Notes under the pieces: model-generated
What the model was told of the DNA's origin: nothing
The model's input: the letters and a program-made list of their open reading frames with translations, nothing else
The model's database searches: none
Made by a program: the position numbers and the translations under genes
Assembly: GCA_031552735.1 (NCBI GenBank)
Contig: JAVBMF010000078.1
Location: forward strand, 1 to 39,564
Source: JAVBUY01 sp031552735
Lineage (GTDB): Bacteria; Bacillota; Clostridia; Christensenellales; Aristaeellaceae
Direction of reading: 5' to 3'
DNA length: 39,564 bases
In this document: positions 7,519-14,802 of the stretch, piece by piece
How the letters are laid out: every line of letters begins with the position of its first letter
How positions within the stretch are numbered: the first letter of the stretch is position 1

Positions 7519-8235
7519 TTATTGTTCCACAATGCGACCGTCGGTGCCCAGGATGACCACGCGCCAGGGGATCATCTTCCCGCAATCCTTCAGCGCCTTG
7601 GTTGCCGCGTGCGCCAGCCCGCCGCAGCAGGGGACTTCCATGCGCACGACGGTGACGCTCTTGATGTCATTCTCACGCAGGATGGCGGTCAGCTTCTCGC
7701 TGTAGTCCACATCGTCCAGCTTGGGACAGCCAATGATGGTCACCTTGCCGCGGATAAAATCCTGGTGGAAATTGCCATACGCATAGGCCGCACAGTCAGC
7801 GGCGATCAACAAATGTGCGTTGGCAAAGTACGATGCATTAACCGGTACGAGCTGAATTTGCACCGGCCACTGGTTCAGTTCGGACGGTACCGCGTCGGCG
7901 GATGCGGCCTTAGGCGCTTCGGCGACCGGCGCGCGCTCGATGCTGCGCGCATGGCTGCCCGGGCAACCGCAAGCCAGCGGTTTTTCCGGCTGCGCTTGCG
8001 CGGTCTGATGCGCCTTGACCGCCTCAGGATCAAACGCGGGCGCCTCGCGCTGCACAAAAGTGATCGCGCCGGTTGGGCACACCGGCAGGCAGTTGCCCAG
8101 CCCGTCGCAATAATCGTCGCGCAGCAGCTTGGCTTTTCCGTCCACCATGCCGATCGCGCCCTCGTGGCAGGCCTGCGCGCACAGCCCGCAGCCGTTGCAC
8201 AAGTCTTCATCAATATGAATCATCTGGCGAATCAT
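7519..8235 (-). CDS. Ferredoxin-type iron-sulfur protein with C-terminal Cys-rich domain
   Basis: This is a cytoplasmic redox protein of unknown exact role, 238 residues. Residues 8-60 are a two-cluster ferredoxin domain. The first cluster has C13, C16, C19 and C23. The second has C43, C49 and C53, with Leu (L46) where the fourth Cys would be, in the pattern CDGLGNCLPVCP. A spacer with a CGC motif (C89, C91) leads to a C-terminal domain (about 127-238) with IIGCPKLDD (C170) and VPCCGG (C203, C204), which could hold a further cluster. ATG 8235 was chosen since GAGGG lies 7 bases upstream and the family begins 'IDEDLCNGCG' soon after. It is divergent from an AraC regulator, which may control it. 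Confidence 0.85.
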   Translation of the reverse strand: MIRQMIHIDEDLCNGCGLCAQACHEGAIGMVDGKAKLLRDDYCDGLGNCLPVCPTGAITFVQREAPAFDPEAVKAHQTAQAQPEKPLACGCPGSHARSIERAPVAEAPKAASADAVPSELNQWPVQIQLVPVNASYFANAHLLIAADCAAYAYGNFHQDFIRGKVTIIGCPKLDDVDYSEKLTAILRENDIKSVTVVRMEVPCCGGLAHAATKALKDCGKMIPWRVVILGTDGRIVEQ

Positions 8236-8281
8236 GTGAATCCCTCGCTTTATTATTGTTGTTTGTTCTATCAACACGCAC

Positions 8282-8310
8282 AGTATAGCGCGGATGGGAA
8301 GCACTGTCCG
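8282..8310 (-). promoter_or_regulatory. Promoter of the ferredoxin-like gene
   Basis: On the minus strand CGGACA (8310-8305), a 17-base spacer and TATACT (8287-8282) give a plausible promoter about 47 bases before the start codon. Confidence 0.55.
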
Positions 8311-8409
8311 TTGCATTCACAACAAAAACAAAACATTTTGCGCAAATCAAATCAAACCGCTAAAATTGGATCGCGGTACAATGGCATCGAACGGGAAGGG
8401 GGATGCGCT

Positions 8410-9354
8410 GTGCAAGCATGGCTGCGCGACATACAAACCGTGGTGGACGAGATCGACCGGCACATCGCGTGCCGCGACGACGAAGGGCTGACACTGACCG
8501 CGCTGGCCAGGCGGTTAGGGTACTCGCCCTTTCACACCACTCGCAAATTCCGGCAGATGGCCGGCATGTCCCTGCGCGACTACCTGCGCCTGCGCAAGCT
8601 TGCGTTTGCGTTGATCGAGGTGCGCGACAGCGACCGCCGCATGCTGGACATCGCGCTGGACTACGGTTTTTCGTCGCAGGAGGCATTCACGCGCGCGTTT
8701 CGCCGCACCTATGGCATGCCGCCTGCCGCGTATCGCCGCGCGCCCATGCCGGTGTTGTTGCGCACAAAAATCCACACCTTCGACCGTTACACAATGGGAA
8801 GAGGAGAAATTGGCATGATGATATCAAACAAGGACGTGAAGGTGTACTTTGTCACCATACCGGCACACACGCTGCTGTATATCGCCAACGAGCACAGCGA
8901 CGGCTACTTCGATTTCTGGGAGAAACAAGCCGCAATCCCCGGGCAGGACTGCGACACAATTTGCGCGCTGATGGACACAATCCACGGCAAACTGGACGGC
9001 AAGGACGGTGTAGTCGGCGCTTACAGCGGACAGATCATGGCGTATCTTTTCGGCGACATCGGCAAGACCGCCGAGGCGTACGGCGTGCGTTTGCCCGCCG
9101 ACTATGCAGGACCGGTGCCCGCGCCGTTGTCGCGGCTTTTCGTCCCCGCCGGGGAGTACATTGTCTTTGAGCACGGTGCCTTCCATTACGATGCGGAAAG
9201 CGAGGCAGTCGGCGAGGCGTTGGCACAGGCGATGGATGCGTTTGACTACGCCGCCAGCCCCTACGCGCCGGATGAAACCTGCGGCCGGGTTGGATACTTT
9301 TTCTTTGATCCCGAGCAGTTTGAAAAGCGGGTCATCCCGGTGCGGAAAAAATAG
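8410..9354 (+). CDS. AraC-family regulator with C-terminal effector-binding domain
   Basis: The 314-residue transcription factor has its AraC DNA-binding domain at the N-terminus (about residues 20-112), with the first HTH in LTALARRLGYSPFHTTRKFR and the second in DIALDYGFSSQEAFTRAFRR, ending GMPPAAYRR. Residues about 135-314 look like a GyrI/effector-binding type domain (VYFVTIPAHTLLYI ... FVPAGEYIVFEHG ... CGRVGYFFF), as in Rob/SoxS-type ligand-sensing regulators. The start is GTG 8410: GAAGGGGGA precedes it and no in-frame ATG lies between the upstream stop and the HTH. It is divergent from the ferredoxin-like gene. The ligand is unknown. Confidence 0.87.
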   Translation: MQAWLRDIQTVVDEIDRHIACRDDEGLTLTALARRLGYSPFHTTRKFRQMAGMSLRDYLRLRKLAFALIEVRDSDRRMLDIALDYGFSSQEAFTRAFRRTYGMPPAAYRRAPMPVLLRTKIHTFDRYTMGRGEIGMMISNKDVKVYFVTIPAHTLLYIANEHSDGYFDFWEKQAAIPGQDCDTICALMDTIHGKLDGKDGVVGAYSGQIMAYLFGDIGKTAEAYGVRLPADYAGPVPAPLSRLFVPAGEYIVFEHGAFHYDAESEAVGEALAQAMDAFDYAASPYAPDETCGRVGYFFFDPEQFEKRVIPVRKK

Positions 9355-9367
9355 CAACGCCCTTGGG

Positions 9368-9398
9368 AAGCAGCGCCGAGCAACCGGCGCTGCTTTTT
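9368..9398 (+). terminator. Terminator after the AraC-family gene
   Basis: AGCAGCGCCG pairs with CGGCGCTGCT over a short loop and runs into T5, starting 14 bases after the stop codon. Confidence 0.9.
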
Positions 9399-9432
9399 CT
9401 TGCAAAAAACATTCTTTTAAGTAGTATTTAAA

Positions 9433-9461
9433 TTGATTAAAAGTATTTATCGTGCTATACT
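9433..9461 (+). promoter_or_regulatory. Promoter of the zinc-ribbon/OB-fold gene
   Basis: TTGATT (9433-9438), a 17-base spacer and TATACT (9456-9461) lie 58 bases before the start codon. Confidence 0.75.
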
Positions 9462-9519
9462 TCATACCAGCAAACAGTTCTATTTGCAACCAAAACATAC
9501 AAAAGGATGGAAACACACC

Positions 9520-10110
9520 ATGAGCAAGATGACATTATGCAAAACCTGCAAATCCCAAATCGCCGCCAGCGCAAAGGTCTGTCCTTCCTGCGGTGCGAAG
9601 AACAAGAAGCCGCTTAGCCAGCGCCCAATATTCTGGATCGTTCTGATTGTCCTGTTTCTTGTCATCATCGGCAGCACAACTGCGAACAACCCGCCTGCCG
9701 CGACCACGGTCAGCGCACCGCTTGGTACCACTGCCGACCCGCTCGCGTCCTCGCAAGCGAGAACTTCCGCGCCAACCGCTACCCCCGAAGCGGTATTGGT
9801 CGTTTCTGCGAAAGAGCTAATCGCCGCCTATGACGCCAATGAAGTCAAGGCTGACACACAATACAAAGGCAAGCTGCTGGAAGTAACCGGGATCGTGAAT
9901 GACATTAGCGTTGTGATGGGCACAACCACTGTTACGGTTGGTACCGGTGCAGCCTTTGAGTGGGGCATCAGCTGCTCTTTCCAAGACAGCGAAAAAGAAA
10001 AAATCGCGGAGCTCAATAAAGGCGACTCCATCACCGTATCGGGCAAATGTGATGGAAAATCGCTCTCGGTGTCCATGCGCAAATGCATCCTCGCAAACAC
10101 AGAAAAGTAG
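9520..10110 (+). CDS. Membrane-anchored zinc-ribbon protein with OB-fold (tRNA_anti-like) domain
   Basis: The function is unknown. The 196-residue protein begins with a zinc ribbon (CKTC...CPSCGAKNK, residues 7-28). One transmembrane helix follows (about 36-50, FWIVLIVLFLVIIG), then a low-complexity Ala/Thr/Pro linker (about 54-85). The outer domain (about 90-196, ELIAAYDANEVKADTQYKGKLL) has the pattern of the tRNA_anti-like OB fold common in secreted or membrane proteins of Firmicutes, which despite its name is not tied to tRNA. ATG 9520 was chosen because AAGGATGG lies upstream, while the in-frame ATG at 9433 overlaps the -35 element. The topology places the zinc ribbon inside and the OB fold outside. 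Confidence 0.82.
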   Translation: MSKMTLCKTCKSQIAASAKVCPSCGAKNKKPLSQRPIFWIVLIVLFLVIIGSTTANNPPAATTVSAPLGTTADPLASSQARTSAPTATPEAVLVVSAKELIAAYDANEVKADTQYKGKLLEVTGIVNDISVVMGTTTVTVGTGAAFEWGISCSFQDSEKEKIAELNKGDSITVSGKCDGKSLSVSMRKCILANTEK

Positions 10111-10166
10111 ACTTTAAGGCGCTGTAAATCCTACTGTATATCTCTTCGAAAAAGACAAAACACTCC

Positions 10167-10200
10167 TTATAGTTTAATTAAGACTATCAAGGAGTTGTTT
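10167..10200 (+). terminator. Hairpin that ends the zinc-ribbon gene and holds the SD of the next gene
   Basis: ACTCCTTATAGT (about 10171-10182) pairs with ACTATCAAGGAGT (about 10183-10196) around TTAATTAAG, and T5 follows. The right arm contains AAGGAG, the Shine-Dalgarno site of the XRE gene starting at 10205. The hairpin can therefore act as a terminator, hide the ribosome binding site, or serve as a palindromic operator. Confidence 0.6.
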
Positions 10201-10204
10201 TTAT

Positions 10205-10558
10205 ATGAAGGCGCATGAACAAACGCCCGCAAAAATTGACTACTGTGAAGCAGGAAGGCGCTTAAAGTCAGCGCGTAAACAGCTACACTGTACGCAGGAG
10301 CAAATCGCCGAGATCGTCGGTGTTACGCCTGCCTTCATTGGTCATATTGAACGCGGTGAACGCGGCCTTTCACTGGATACGCTGCTTCGTCTTTGTTCGT
10401 ATTACGGCATCACGCTGGACTATGTGTTCGCGGCCGATTTGCCCCCGGATGAGGACAATGCCATTGAGCAATTCCGCGATTTGGTCAAAGACAAAACCGC
10501 CATGCAAAAAATCGCGCTGCTGGACATTTTGCGCGCAGTAGCGCGCTATCTGCAATAA
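10205..10558 (+). CDS. XRE-family HTH transcriptional regulator
   Basis: This 117-residue DNA-binding protein has an HTH_3 domain at about residues 14-72: GRRLKSARKQLHCTQEQIAEIVGVTPAFIGHIERGERG with the second helix TQEQIAEIVG and recognition helix TPAFIGHIE, then LDTLLRLCSYYGITLDYVF. The C-terminal tail (about 78-117, acidic, then helical) probably mediates dimerisation. AAGGAG lies 10 bases before ATG 10205 and inside an imperfect palindrome. Such small regulators often repress themselves, and the palindrome is a natural candidate site. The target is unknown. Confidence 0.9.
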   Translation: MKAHEQTPAKIDYCEAGRRLKSARKQLHCTQEQIAEIVGVTPAFIGHIERGERGLSLDTLLRLCSYYGITLDYVFAADLPPDEDNAIEQFRDLVKDKTAMQKIALLDILRAVARYLQ

Positions 10559-10627
10559 CAAAACGCGGCGGTCGCTGTGCGCAGACTGTATTTATCCACG
10601 CAGTTCACAACACTTTTTTAAAAATCT

Positions 10628-10650
10628 GCCGCAGACTTACAGTCTGCGGC
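10628..10650. terminator. Shared terminator between the XRE gene and the methyltransferase gene
   Basis: A perfect 10-pair stem GCCGCAGACT/AGTCTGCGGC with a 3-base loop lies between two convergent genes. On the minus strand it is followed by AGATTTTT and on the plus strand by ATTCTGTCT, so it serves the minus-strand gene best. Confidence 0.75.
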
Positions 10651-10676
10651 ATTCTGTCTATGTGAAGAAATTTCGC

Positions 10677-11264
10677 TCACAAAAACCCAATGTATCGCGG
10701 CGTTCTACGCCTATACGCGGTGTATGCCTCGCCAAACACCGTGGGCAGATATGCTTCCTCCTGCAATATCCAGATATGCAAGATAACGATGTGCGCGACG
10801 GTGATCACCGCGTGCACTACATTGGGCAGCATCAGCAACAAACCGATGCCGTGCAAGTCAAACCCTAGAAACGCCGGATTGCGACTGTAGCGATAGATGC
10901 CGCGTGTGACCAGCGCGGTGCGCGCGTCCGGATCGATGCCCGCGCGCCAACTCTCGCGCATGGTAGCCATCGCGGCGACAAAACTGGCGATCCCACACAC
11001 CGCAATCACGAAACCCAACACGCGCCACCCCATCGGCATCTGCGTTTCGCCCAAGGTTGCGACGCAAAATACCGATAGCACCTGCACCGCAGCGTGCGCA
11101 TACGTCACGATTAGCAGAGCAATCTCCAAGCTGCGCATGCGGGTGGGCTTATTGCTCCTGCCCATTTGGTTGGCGCGGATGCCCTGTCGCGCCATGCGTA
11201 TTTGTTTCAGGAAGTAAGCTGCGTAAAACAGGAGGATCAACAATACCGCGCCTATGCGCATCAT
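10677..11264 (-). CDS. Membrane methyltransferase of the ICMT/PEMT type
   Basis: The 195-residue protein has about five hydrophobic segments, beginning MMRIGAVLLILLFYAAYFL. The C-terminal half carries the isoprenylcysteine/phospholipid N-methyltransferase pattern: ALVTRGIYRYSRNPAFLGF, a helix pair, then EEAYLPTVFGEAYTAYRRRTPRYI (the conserved E-x-FG-x-x-Y-x-x-Y). Such proteins use S-adenosylmethionine to methylate lipid-borne groups. Its ATG overlaps the stop of eutH (ATGA), with GAGGAAAACGT as ribosome binding site, so it is translated together with EutH. That pairing suggests a substrate related to ethanolamine or its phospholipids, which is inference; bacterial members are mostly uncharacterised. 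Confidence 0.82.
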   Translation of the reverse strand: MMRIGAVLLILLFYAAYFLKQIRMARQGIRANQMGRSNKPTRMRSLEIALLIVTYAHAAVQVLSVFCVATLGETQMPMGWRVLGFVIAVCGIASFVAAMATMRESWRAGIDPDARTALVTRGIYRYSRNPAFLGFDLHGIGLLLMLPNVVHAVITVAHIVILHIWILQEEAYLPTVFGEAYTAYRRRTPRYIGFL

Positions 11265-12484
11265 ACGTTTTCCTCGCTGGCTGGCGACGCATCCTTGCGG
11301 CTGAGAACTGCTGCCAGCGCAATGGCGGTGCCCCCGGCCAGCAGCTTGGCGGCAATCACCGGAAAGACCATCTCGGGGCATGCGCCGCCCACAAACGCCA
11401 GCACATCGCCCAACACAAACGACCCCGACACCGCAAACGCAACGTTAAACAGCTTGCCCTTGTCGTTCATTGTGTCCAGCACGCTCCACACCGGAATGCT
11501 GTTGGCCAACTGCGTCATCAGGCCGGTTGACGCCTCCACATTGATGCCGACTTTCCGGCCAAAGGAGGCCATCGCGCCACCCAATCGCTTGTTCAGGAAG
11601 TGGATCATGGGGAACGCACCGATGAGCACAATGGCGATCTGGCCAACCAGCAACAGCGCCTTCTCCAGCGGCACCGCACCCAGCACAGGGTCAAACTCCA
11701 CCATCTTATAGAAGAGCGGCAGGCGAATGCCCGTGATATACTGAAATGCCGCGATGGCCGGGCTGACCGTGACAATCCAGGTAATCACTGTGCCAAACCC
11801 CACAAACGCCTTCATCATCCATTCCGGTTTGACCACTAGCCCCACCGCCACCACAGCAGCCAGCAGAATCACCGGCAGCGTATTGAGCAGCAGCGCGGTG
11901 GGCGTGATCGGTGTGGTGGTGAATGCCATCAGCAGTCCTCCGGCGATGCAGCCGATCGGCATCGTAACAATGCCAATCAAAATGCCGCGCGCCAAGATCG
12001 GATGATCCTCGCGCTTGACCATGCGTAGCGCATACGGAATGGTAAAGCAGGTTGTGATGCCCATCATCGACGCGACGATCAAACCGGCGTAGCGGCCAAC
12101 CGCCACGTTCGCCTCGCCCGCCAATTGGATCGACAGCGCGTATCCGCCCATGTCCACCGCGATAAAGGACGACGGGAACATCGCGGGGCTGGCGCCCAAC
12201 AGCGTGTAGACCGGCGTCACAATGGGACGCAGCACAAGCAGCAGCACAGGCGACAGCGCCACGATGCCCACCACCGCCAGCGCAAGATCGCCCATCGCGT
12301 GGAACCCCGCGTCAAATTGCGCTCCATAGCCTAGCTTGTTGCCGCGCAGTTTATCCATCAGGCCAATCAGCATGAAAACCATCAGCGTCGTCATCACCAC
12401 CGAGCTAACCGACAGCCCTTGCCCGAACGCGACCAGTGACTGCACAAATGTGTCCCAGGATATGGCGGATATCAGTTCCTGCAT
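11261..12484 (-). CDS. eutH: Ethanolamine permease EutH
   Basis: The 407-residue integral membrane protein matches EutH throughout: MTTLMVFMLIGLMDKL near the N-terminus, FPSSFIAVDMGGYALS, MMGITTCFTIPYAL, MPIGCIAGG and QLANSIPVWSVLDTMNDKGKLFNVAFAVSGSFVLGD-type segments, with about ten helices. EutH lets ethanolamine enter the cell at low supply and low pH. Usually it sits in a large eut operon with EutBC and microcompartment genes; none are here. Its only partner is a lipid-methyltransferase-like gene overlapping its stop by 4 bases. GGAGGC precedes the ATG. The gene is divergent from a YidC-glycerophosphotransferase fusion. Confidence 0.9.
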   Translation of the reverse strand: MQELISAISWDTFVQSLVAFGQGLSVSSVVMTTLMVFMLIGLMDKLRGNKLGYGAQFDAGFHAMGDLALAVVGIVALSPVLLLVLRPIVTPVYTLLGASPAMFPSSFIAVDMGGYALSIQLAGEANVAVGRYAGLIVASMMGITTCFTIPYALRMVKREDHPILARGILIGIVTMPIGCIAGGLLMAFTTTPITPTALLLNTLPVILLAAVVAVGLVVKPEWMMKAFVGFGTVITWIVTVSPAIAAFQYITGIRLPLFYKMVEFDPVLGAVPLEKALLLVGQIAIVLIGAFPMIHFLNKRLGGAMASFGRKVGINVEASTGLMTQLANSIPVWSVLDTMNDKGKLFNVAFAVSGSFVLGDVLAFVGGACPEMVFPVIAAKLLAGGTAIALAAVLSRKDASPASEENV

Positions 12485-12513
12485 AATGCCTCCATATGAT
12501 AAAATCTGGCATC

Positions 12514-12542
12514 ATGATACCATATCGCGCGGATGCCGTCCA
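12514..12542 (-). promoter_or_regulatory. Promoter of eutH
   Basis: On the minus strand TGGACG (12542-12537), a 17-base spacer and TATCAT (12519-12514) lie 30 bases before eutH. It stands back to back with the plus-strand promoter at 12545, the two -35 boxes being only 2 bases apart. Confidence 0.6.
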
Positions 12543-12544
12543 CA

Positions 12545-12573
12545 TTGACAATGCCGCATGCGGTGTATATACT
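12545..12573 (+). promoter_or_regulatory. Promoter of the YidC-glycerophosphotransferase fusion gene
   Basis: TTGACA (12545-12550), a 17-base spacer and TATACT (12568-12573) form a near-consensus promoter 41 bases before the start codon. Confidence 0.88.
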
Positions 12574-12614
12574 ACATTTGTTTGACACATCCGTACACAA
12601 GGAGGCATTTCGCC

Positions 12615-14681
12615 ATGAACTGGATTGACGCGCTGATTGGCACCCCACTGGGCGCACTGATGTGGTTGTGCTATACGTTTTTGCGGCATTATGGTTGGGC
12701 CATTGTGCTCTTTACCGTGCTGACCAAGCTGATTCTGTTCCCACTGAGCCTGTGGGTGCAGAAGAACTCCATCAAGATGGTCAAGCTGCAACCGCAGGTC
12801 AACGATATCGCGGTGGCATGCGGCGCCGATCACGGCAAGGCCGCCGAAGAGCAGCTCGCGCTCTATAAAAAGGAAGGCTATCACCCGATGGCCGGCGTCA
12901 TCCCGATGCTGATCCAGATTCCGATCATTCTGGGGCTGATCTCGGTGGTGTATAGTCCGCTCAAGCACCTGCTCAGACTCGACCCGACGCTGATTCAGTC
13001 CATGTGCGCCACCGCCGAGCAGTTTGTCGGCGCGCCGCTGGGCTCCACCGCGCAGCTCAAAGCCATTGAGCTCATCAAAGACCCAAGCACCGTCGGCCTG
13101 TTTTCCGCGCTGGGCGGCAATATCTCGCACGCCATCGAATCGATCCAGCAGATGAACTTCGACATGCTGGGCCTGAATCTGGTGCGCTACCCCAGCTTCG
13201 GCCATCCGGATATCTACTGGTTGTTCCCGATTCTGTCCGGTCTTTCGGCGCTGCTGCTGTGCGTCTGCCAGAACCGCGAAAACGTGTTGCAGCGCGAGCA
13301 AGGCTTCTGGGGCCGCTGGGGCGTGACGATTTTTCTGACCGCGTTCTCCACCTACTTCGCGTTCATTGTGCCCGCCGGTATCGGCCTGTACTGGATTCTG
13401 GGCAACCTGATCGCCATCTTCACACTCTATCTGCTCAATTGGATCGACGACCCCAAGAAGGCGATCGACTATGCAGCGCTGGAGCAAAGCAAGCAGCGCC
13501 TGGCCGAAAGCCGCGCCGCCGAGAAGAGCAGCAAGCCGACGCCCGAGCAGGTGGCCCGCGGCAAGGCGGATTACAAGCGCTTCTGTGATGACAACAACGT
13601 GAAGCAGCTGGTCTATTATTCCGAAAAAAGCGGCTTCTACAAATACTTCGCCGACCAGATCGACCAGATTCTCAAAACGTCCGATCTGACCATCCATTAT
13701 CTGACCAGCGATCCGAACGACGCAATTTTTGAGAAGAACGAACCGCGCATTGTGCCCTACTACGTCGGCGACAACAGCCTGATTCCACTGTTCATGAAAA
13801 TGGACTGCAACGTGATGGTATCGACCACGCCCAACCTGCACACCTATCACCTGAAGCGCTCGCTGGTGCGCAAGGACATTGAGTATATCTACACGCCGCA
13901 CGATCCGATGAGCCTGCACATGGGCACCGCCAAGGGCGCGTACGACCACTTCGATACCATGCTGTGCGTCGGTCCGCACCAGGTCAACGAAGCGCGCGCG
14001 CTGGAGAAGGTCTATCAATTGAAGGAAAAGACGCTGGTGCCCTGCGGCTACGCGATGATTGACAACCTGCTGCGCGCGTATGAGGGCATGGAGCACACTG
14101 AAAACAAGCAAAAGAAAATCCTCATCGCGCCCTCGTGGCAGGAAGGCAACATCCTGGAAAGCTGCATCGATGCGCTGCTGTCCGCACTGCTGGGCAAGGG
14201 GTACGACGTCACCGTGCGTCCGCATCCAGAGTTTGTCAAGCGCTTCCCCGCCAAAATGATGGCACTGACCAGCGCGTACAAGGATCAGTTCAGCGACAGC
14301 TTCCGCATTGAAGCCGATTTTTCATCCAATGTCACGATTTTCACTGCCGATCTGGTGATCACGGACTGGTCCGGCATCGCGTACGAGTTTTCCTATGCGA
14401 CCAAAAAGCCCTGCCTGTTCATCGACACGCCGATGAAAATCATGAACCCCGAGTACGAAAAAATCGACTGTGTGCCCATCGAGATCGCGCTGCGCAACCA
14501 TCTGGGTATCGCGCTGCCGCTGGACAAAGCGGGCGATGCCACGGACGCTGTGCACACGCTGCTGACGCACCAGGATGATTACCGCCAGTCGATTGCGCAG
14601 GCGATGGAGCAGACGCTGTTTAACCCTGGTCACAGCGCGGAGGTTGCCGCGCAGTACATTGTCGCCGCCGTCAGCAAGTAG
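12615..14681 (+). CDS. YidC/Oxa1 insertase fused to a CDP-glycerol glycerophosphotransferase-like domain
   Basis: This is a 688-residue fusion. Residues 1 to about 280 are a YidC/Oxa1 membrane insertase: five hydrophobic segments, MVKLQPQVNDIA, GGVIPM-like GVIPMLIQIPI, and IVPAGIGLYWILGNL before a charged end. The groove residue that is Arg in most YidC proteins appears as Lys (K38 in FTVLTKLILFPLS). A charged linker (about 280-325) leads to a TagF-like domain to residue 688, with YYSEKSGFYKYF, YVGDNSLIPLFMKMDCNVMV, APSWQEGN, VRPHPEF (about 535) and ITDWSGIAYEF (about 580). The usual WHG(T) motif is replaced by TPHDPMSLHMG. AAGGAGG precedes ATG 12615. It may couple membrane-protein insertion to polymer or lipid glycerophosphate transfer. 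Confidence 0.9.
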   Translation: MNWIDALIGTPLGALMWLCYTFLRHYGWAIVLFTVLTKLILFPLSLWVQKNSIKMVKLQPQVNDIAVACGADHGKAAEEQLALYKKEGYHPMAGVIPMLIQIPIILGLISVVYSPLKHLLRLDPTLIQSMCATAEQFVGAPLGSTAQLKAIELIKDPSTVGLFSALGGNISHAIESIQQMNFDMLGLNLVRYPSFGHPDIYWLFPILSGLSALLLCVCQNRENVLQREQGFWGRWGVTIFLTAFSTYFAFIVPAGIGLYWILGNLIAIFTLYLLNWIDDPKKAIDYAALEQSKQRLAESRAAEKSSKPTPEQVARGKADYKRFCDDNNVKQLVYYSEKSGFYKYFADQIDQILKTSDLTIHYLTSDPNDAIFEKNEPRIVPYYVGDNSLIPLFMKMDCNVMVSTTPNLHTYHLKRSLVRKDIEYIYTPHDPMSLHMGTAKGAYDHFDTMLCVGPHQVNEARALEKVYQLKEKTLVPCGYAMIDNLLRAYEGMEHTENKQKKILIAPSWQEGNILESCIDALLSALLGKGYDVTVRPHPEFVKRFPAKMMALTSAYKDQFSDSFRIEADFSSNVTIFTADLVITDWSGIAYEFSYATKKPCLFIDTPMKIMNPEYEKIDCVPIEIALRNHLGIALPLDKAGDATDAVHTLLTHQDDYRQSIAQAMEQTLFNPGHSAEVAAQYIVAAVSK

Positions 14682-14745
14682 ACCGCCCCCTTTTATCCTC
14701 TCTTCCTTTTTCCACCGCCCTTTCCTTTTTCTTGCACAATAAATC

Positions 14746-14775
14746 TTGACAATGTTCAATTCTATTGTGTACAAT
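14746..14775 (+). promoter_or_regulatory. Promoter of the ABC importer operon, with overlapping dyads
   Basis: TTGACA (14746-14751), an 18-base spacer and TACAAT (14770-14775) lie 28 bases before the binding-protein gene. The -10 is part of the dyad ATTGT-GT-ACAAT and the -35 of TTGA-CAATGT-TCAA, either of which could be a repressor site. Confidence 0.75.
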
Positions 14776-14802
14776 AAGAAAAATGAAAGGGCGGTGTTGA
14801 CA

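Noticed and set aside
7513..8409. Upstream extension of the AraC-family open frame
   Set aside because: It lies opposite the ferredoxin-like gene. The GTG at 8410 has the ribosome binding site.
12405..14225. 606-codon open frame on the minus strand opposite the YidC fusion
   Set aside because: It is the mirror of a well-supported gene. Its product is His/Gln/Arg-rich without motifs, and it has no good ribosome binding site. It results from GC-rich third positions.
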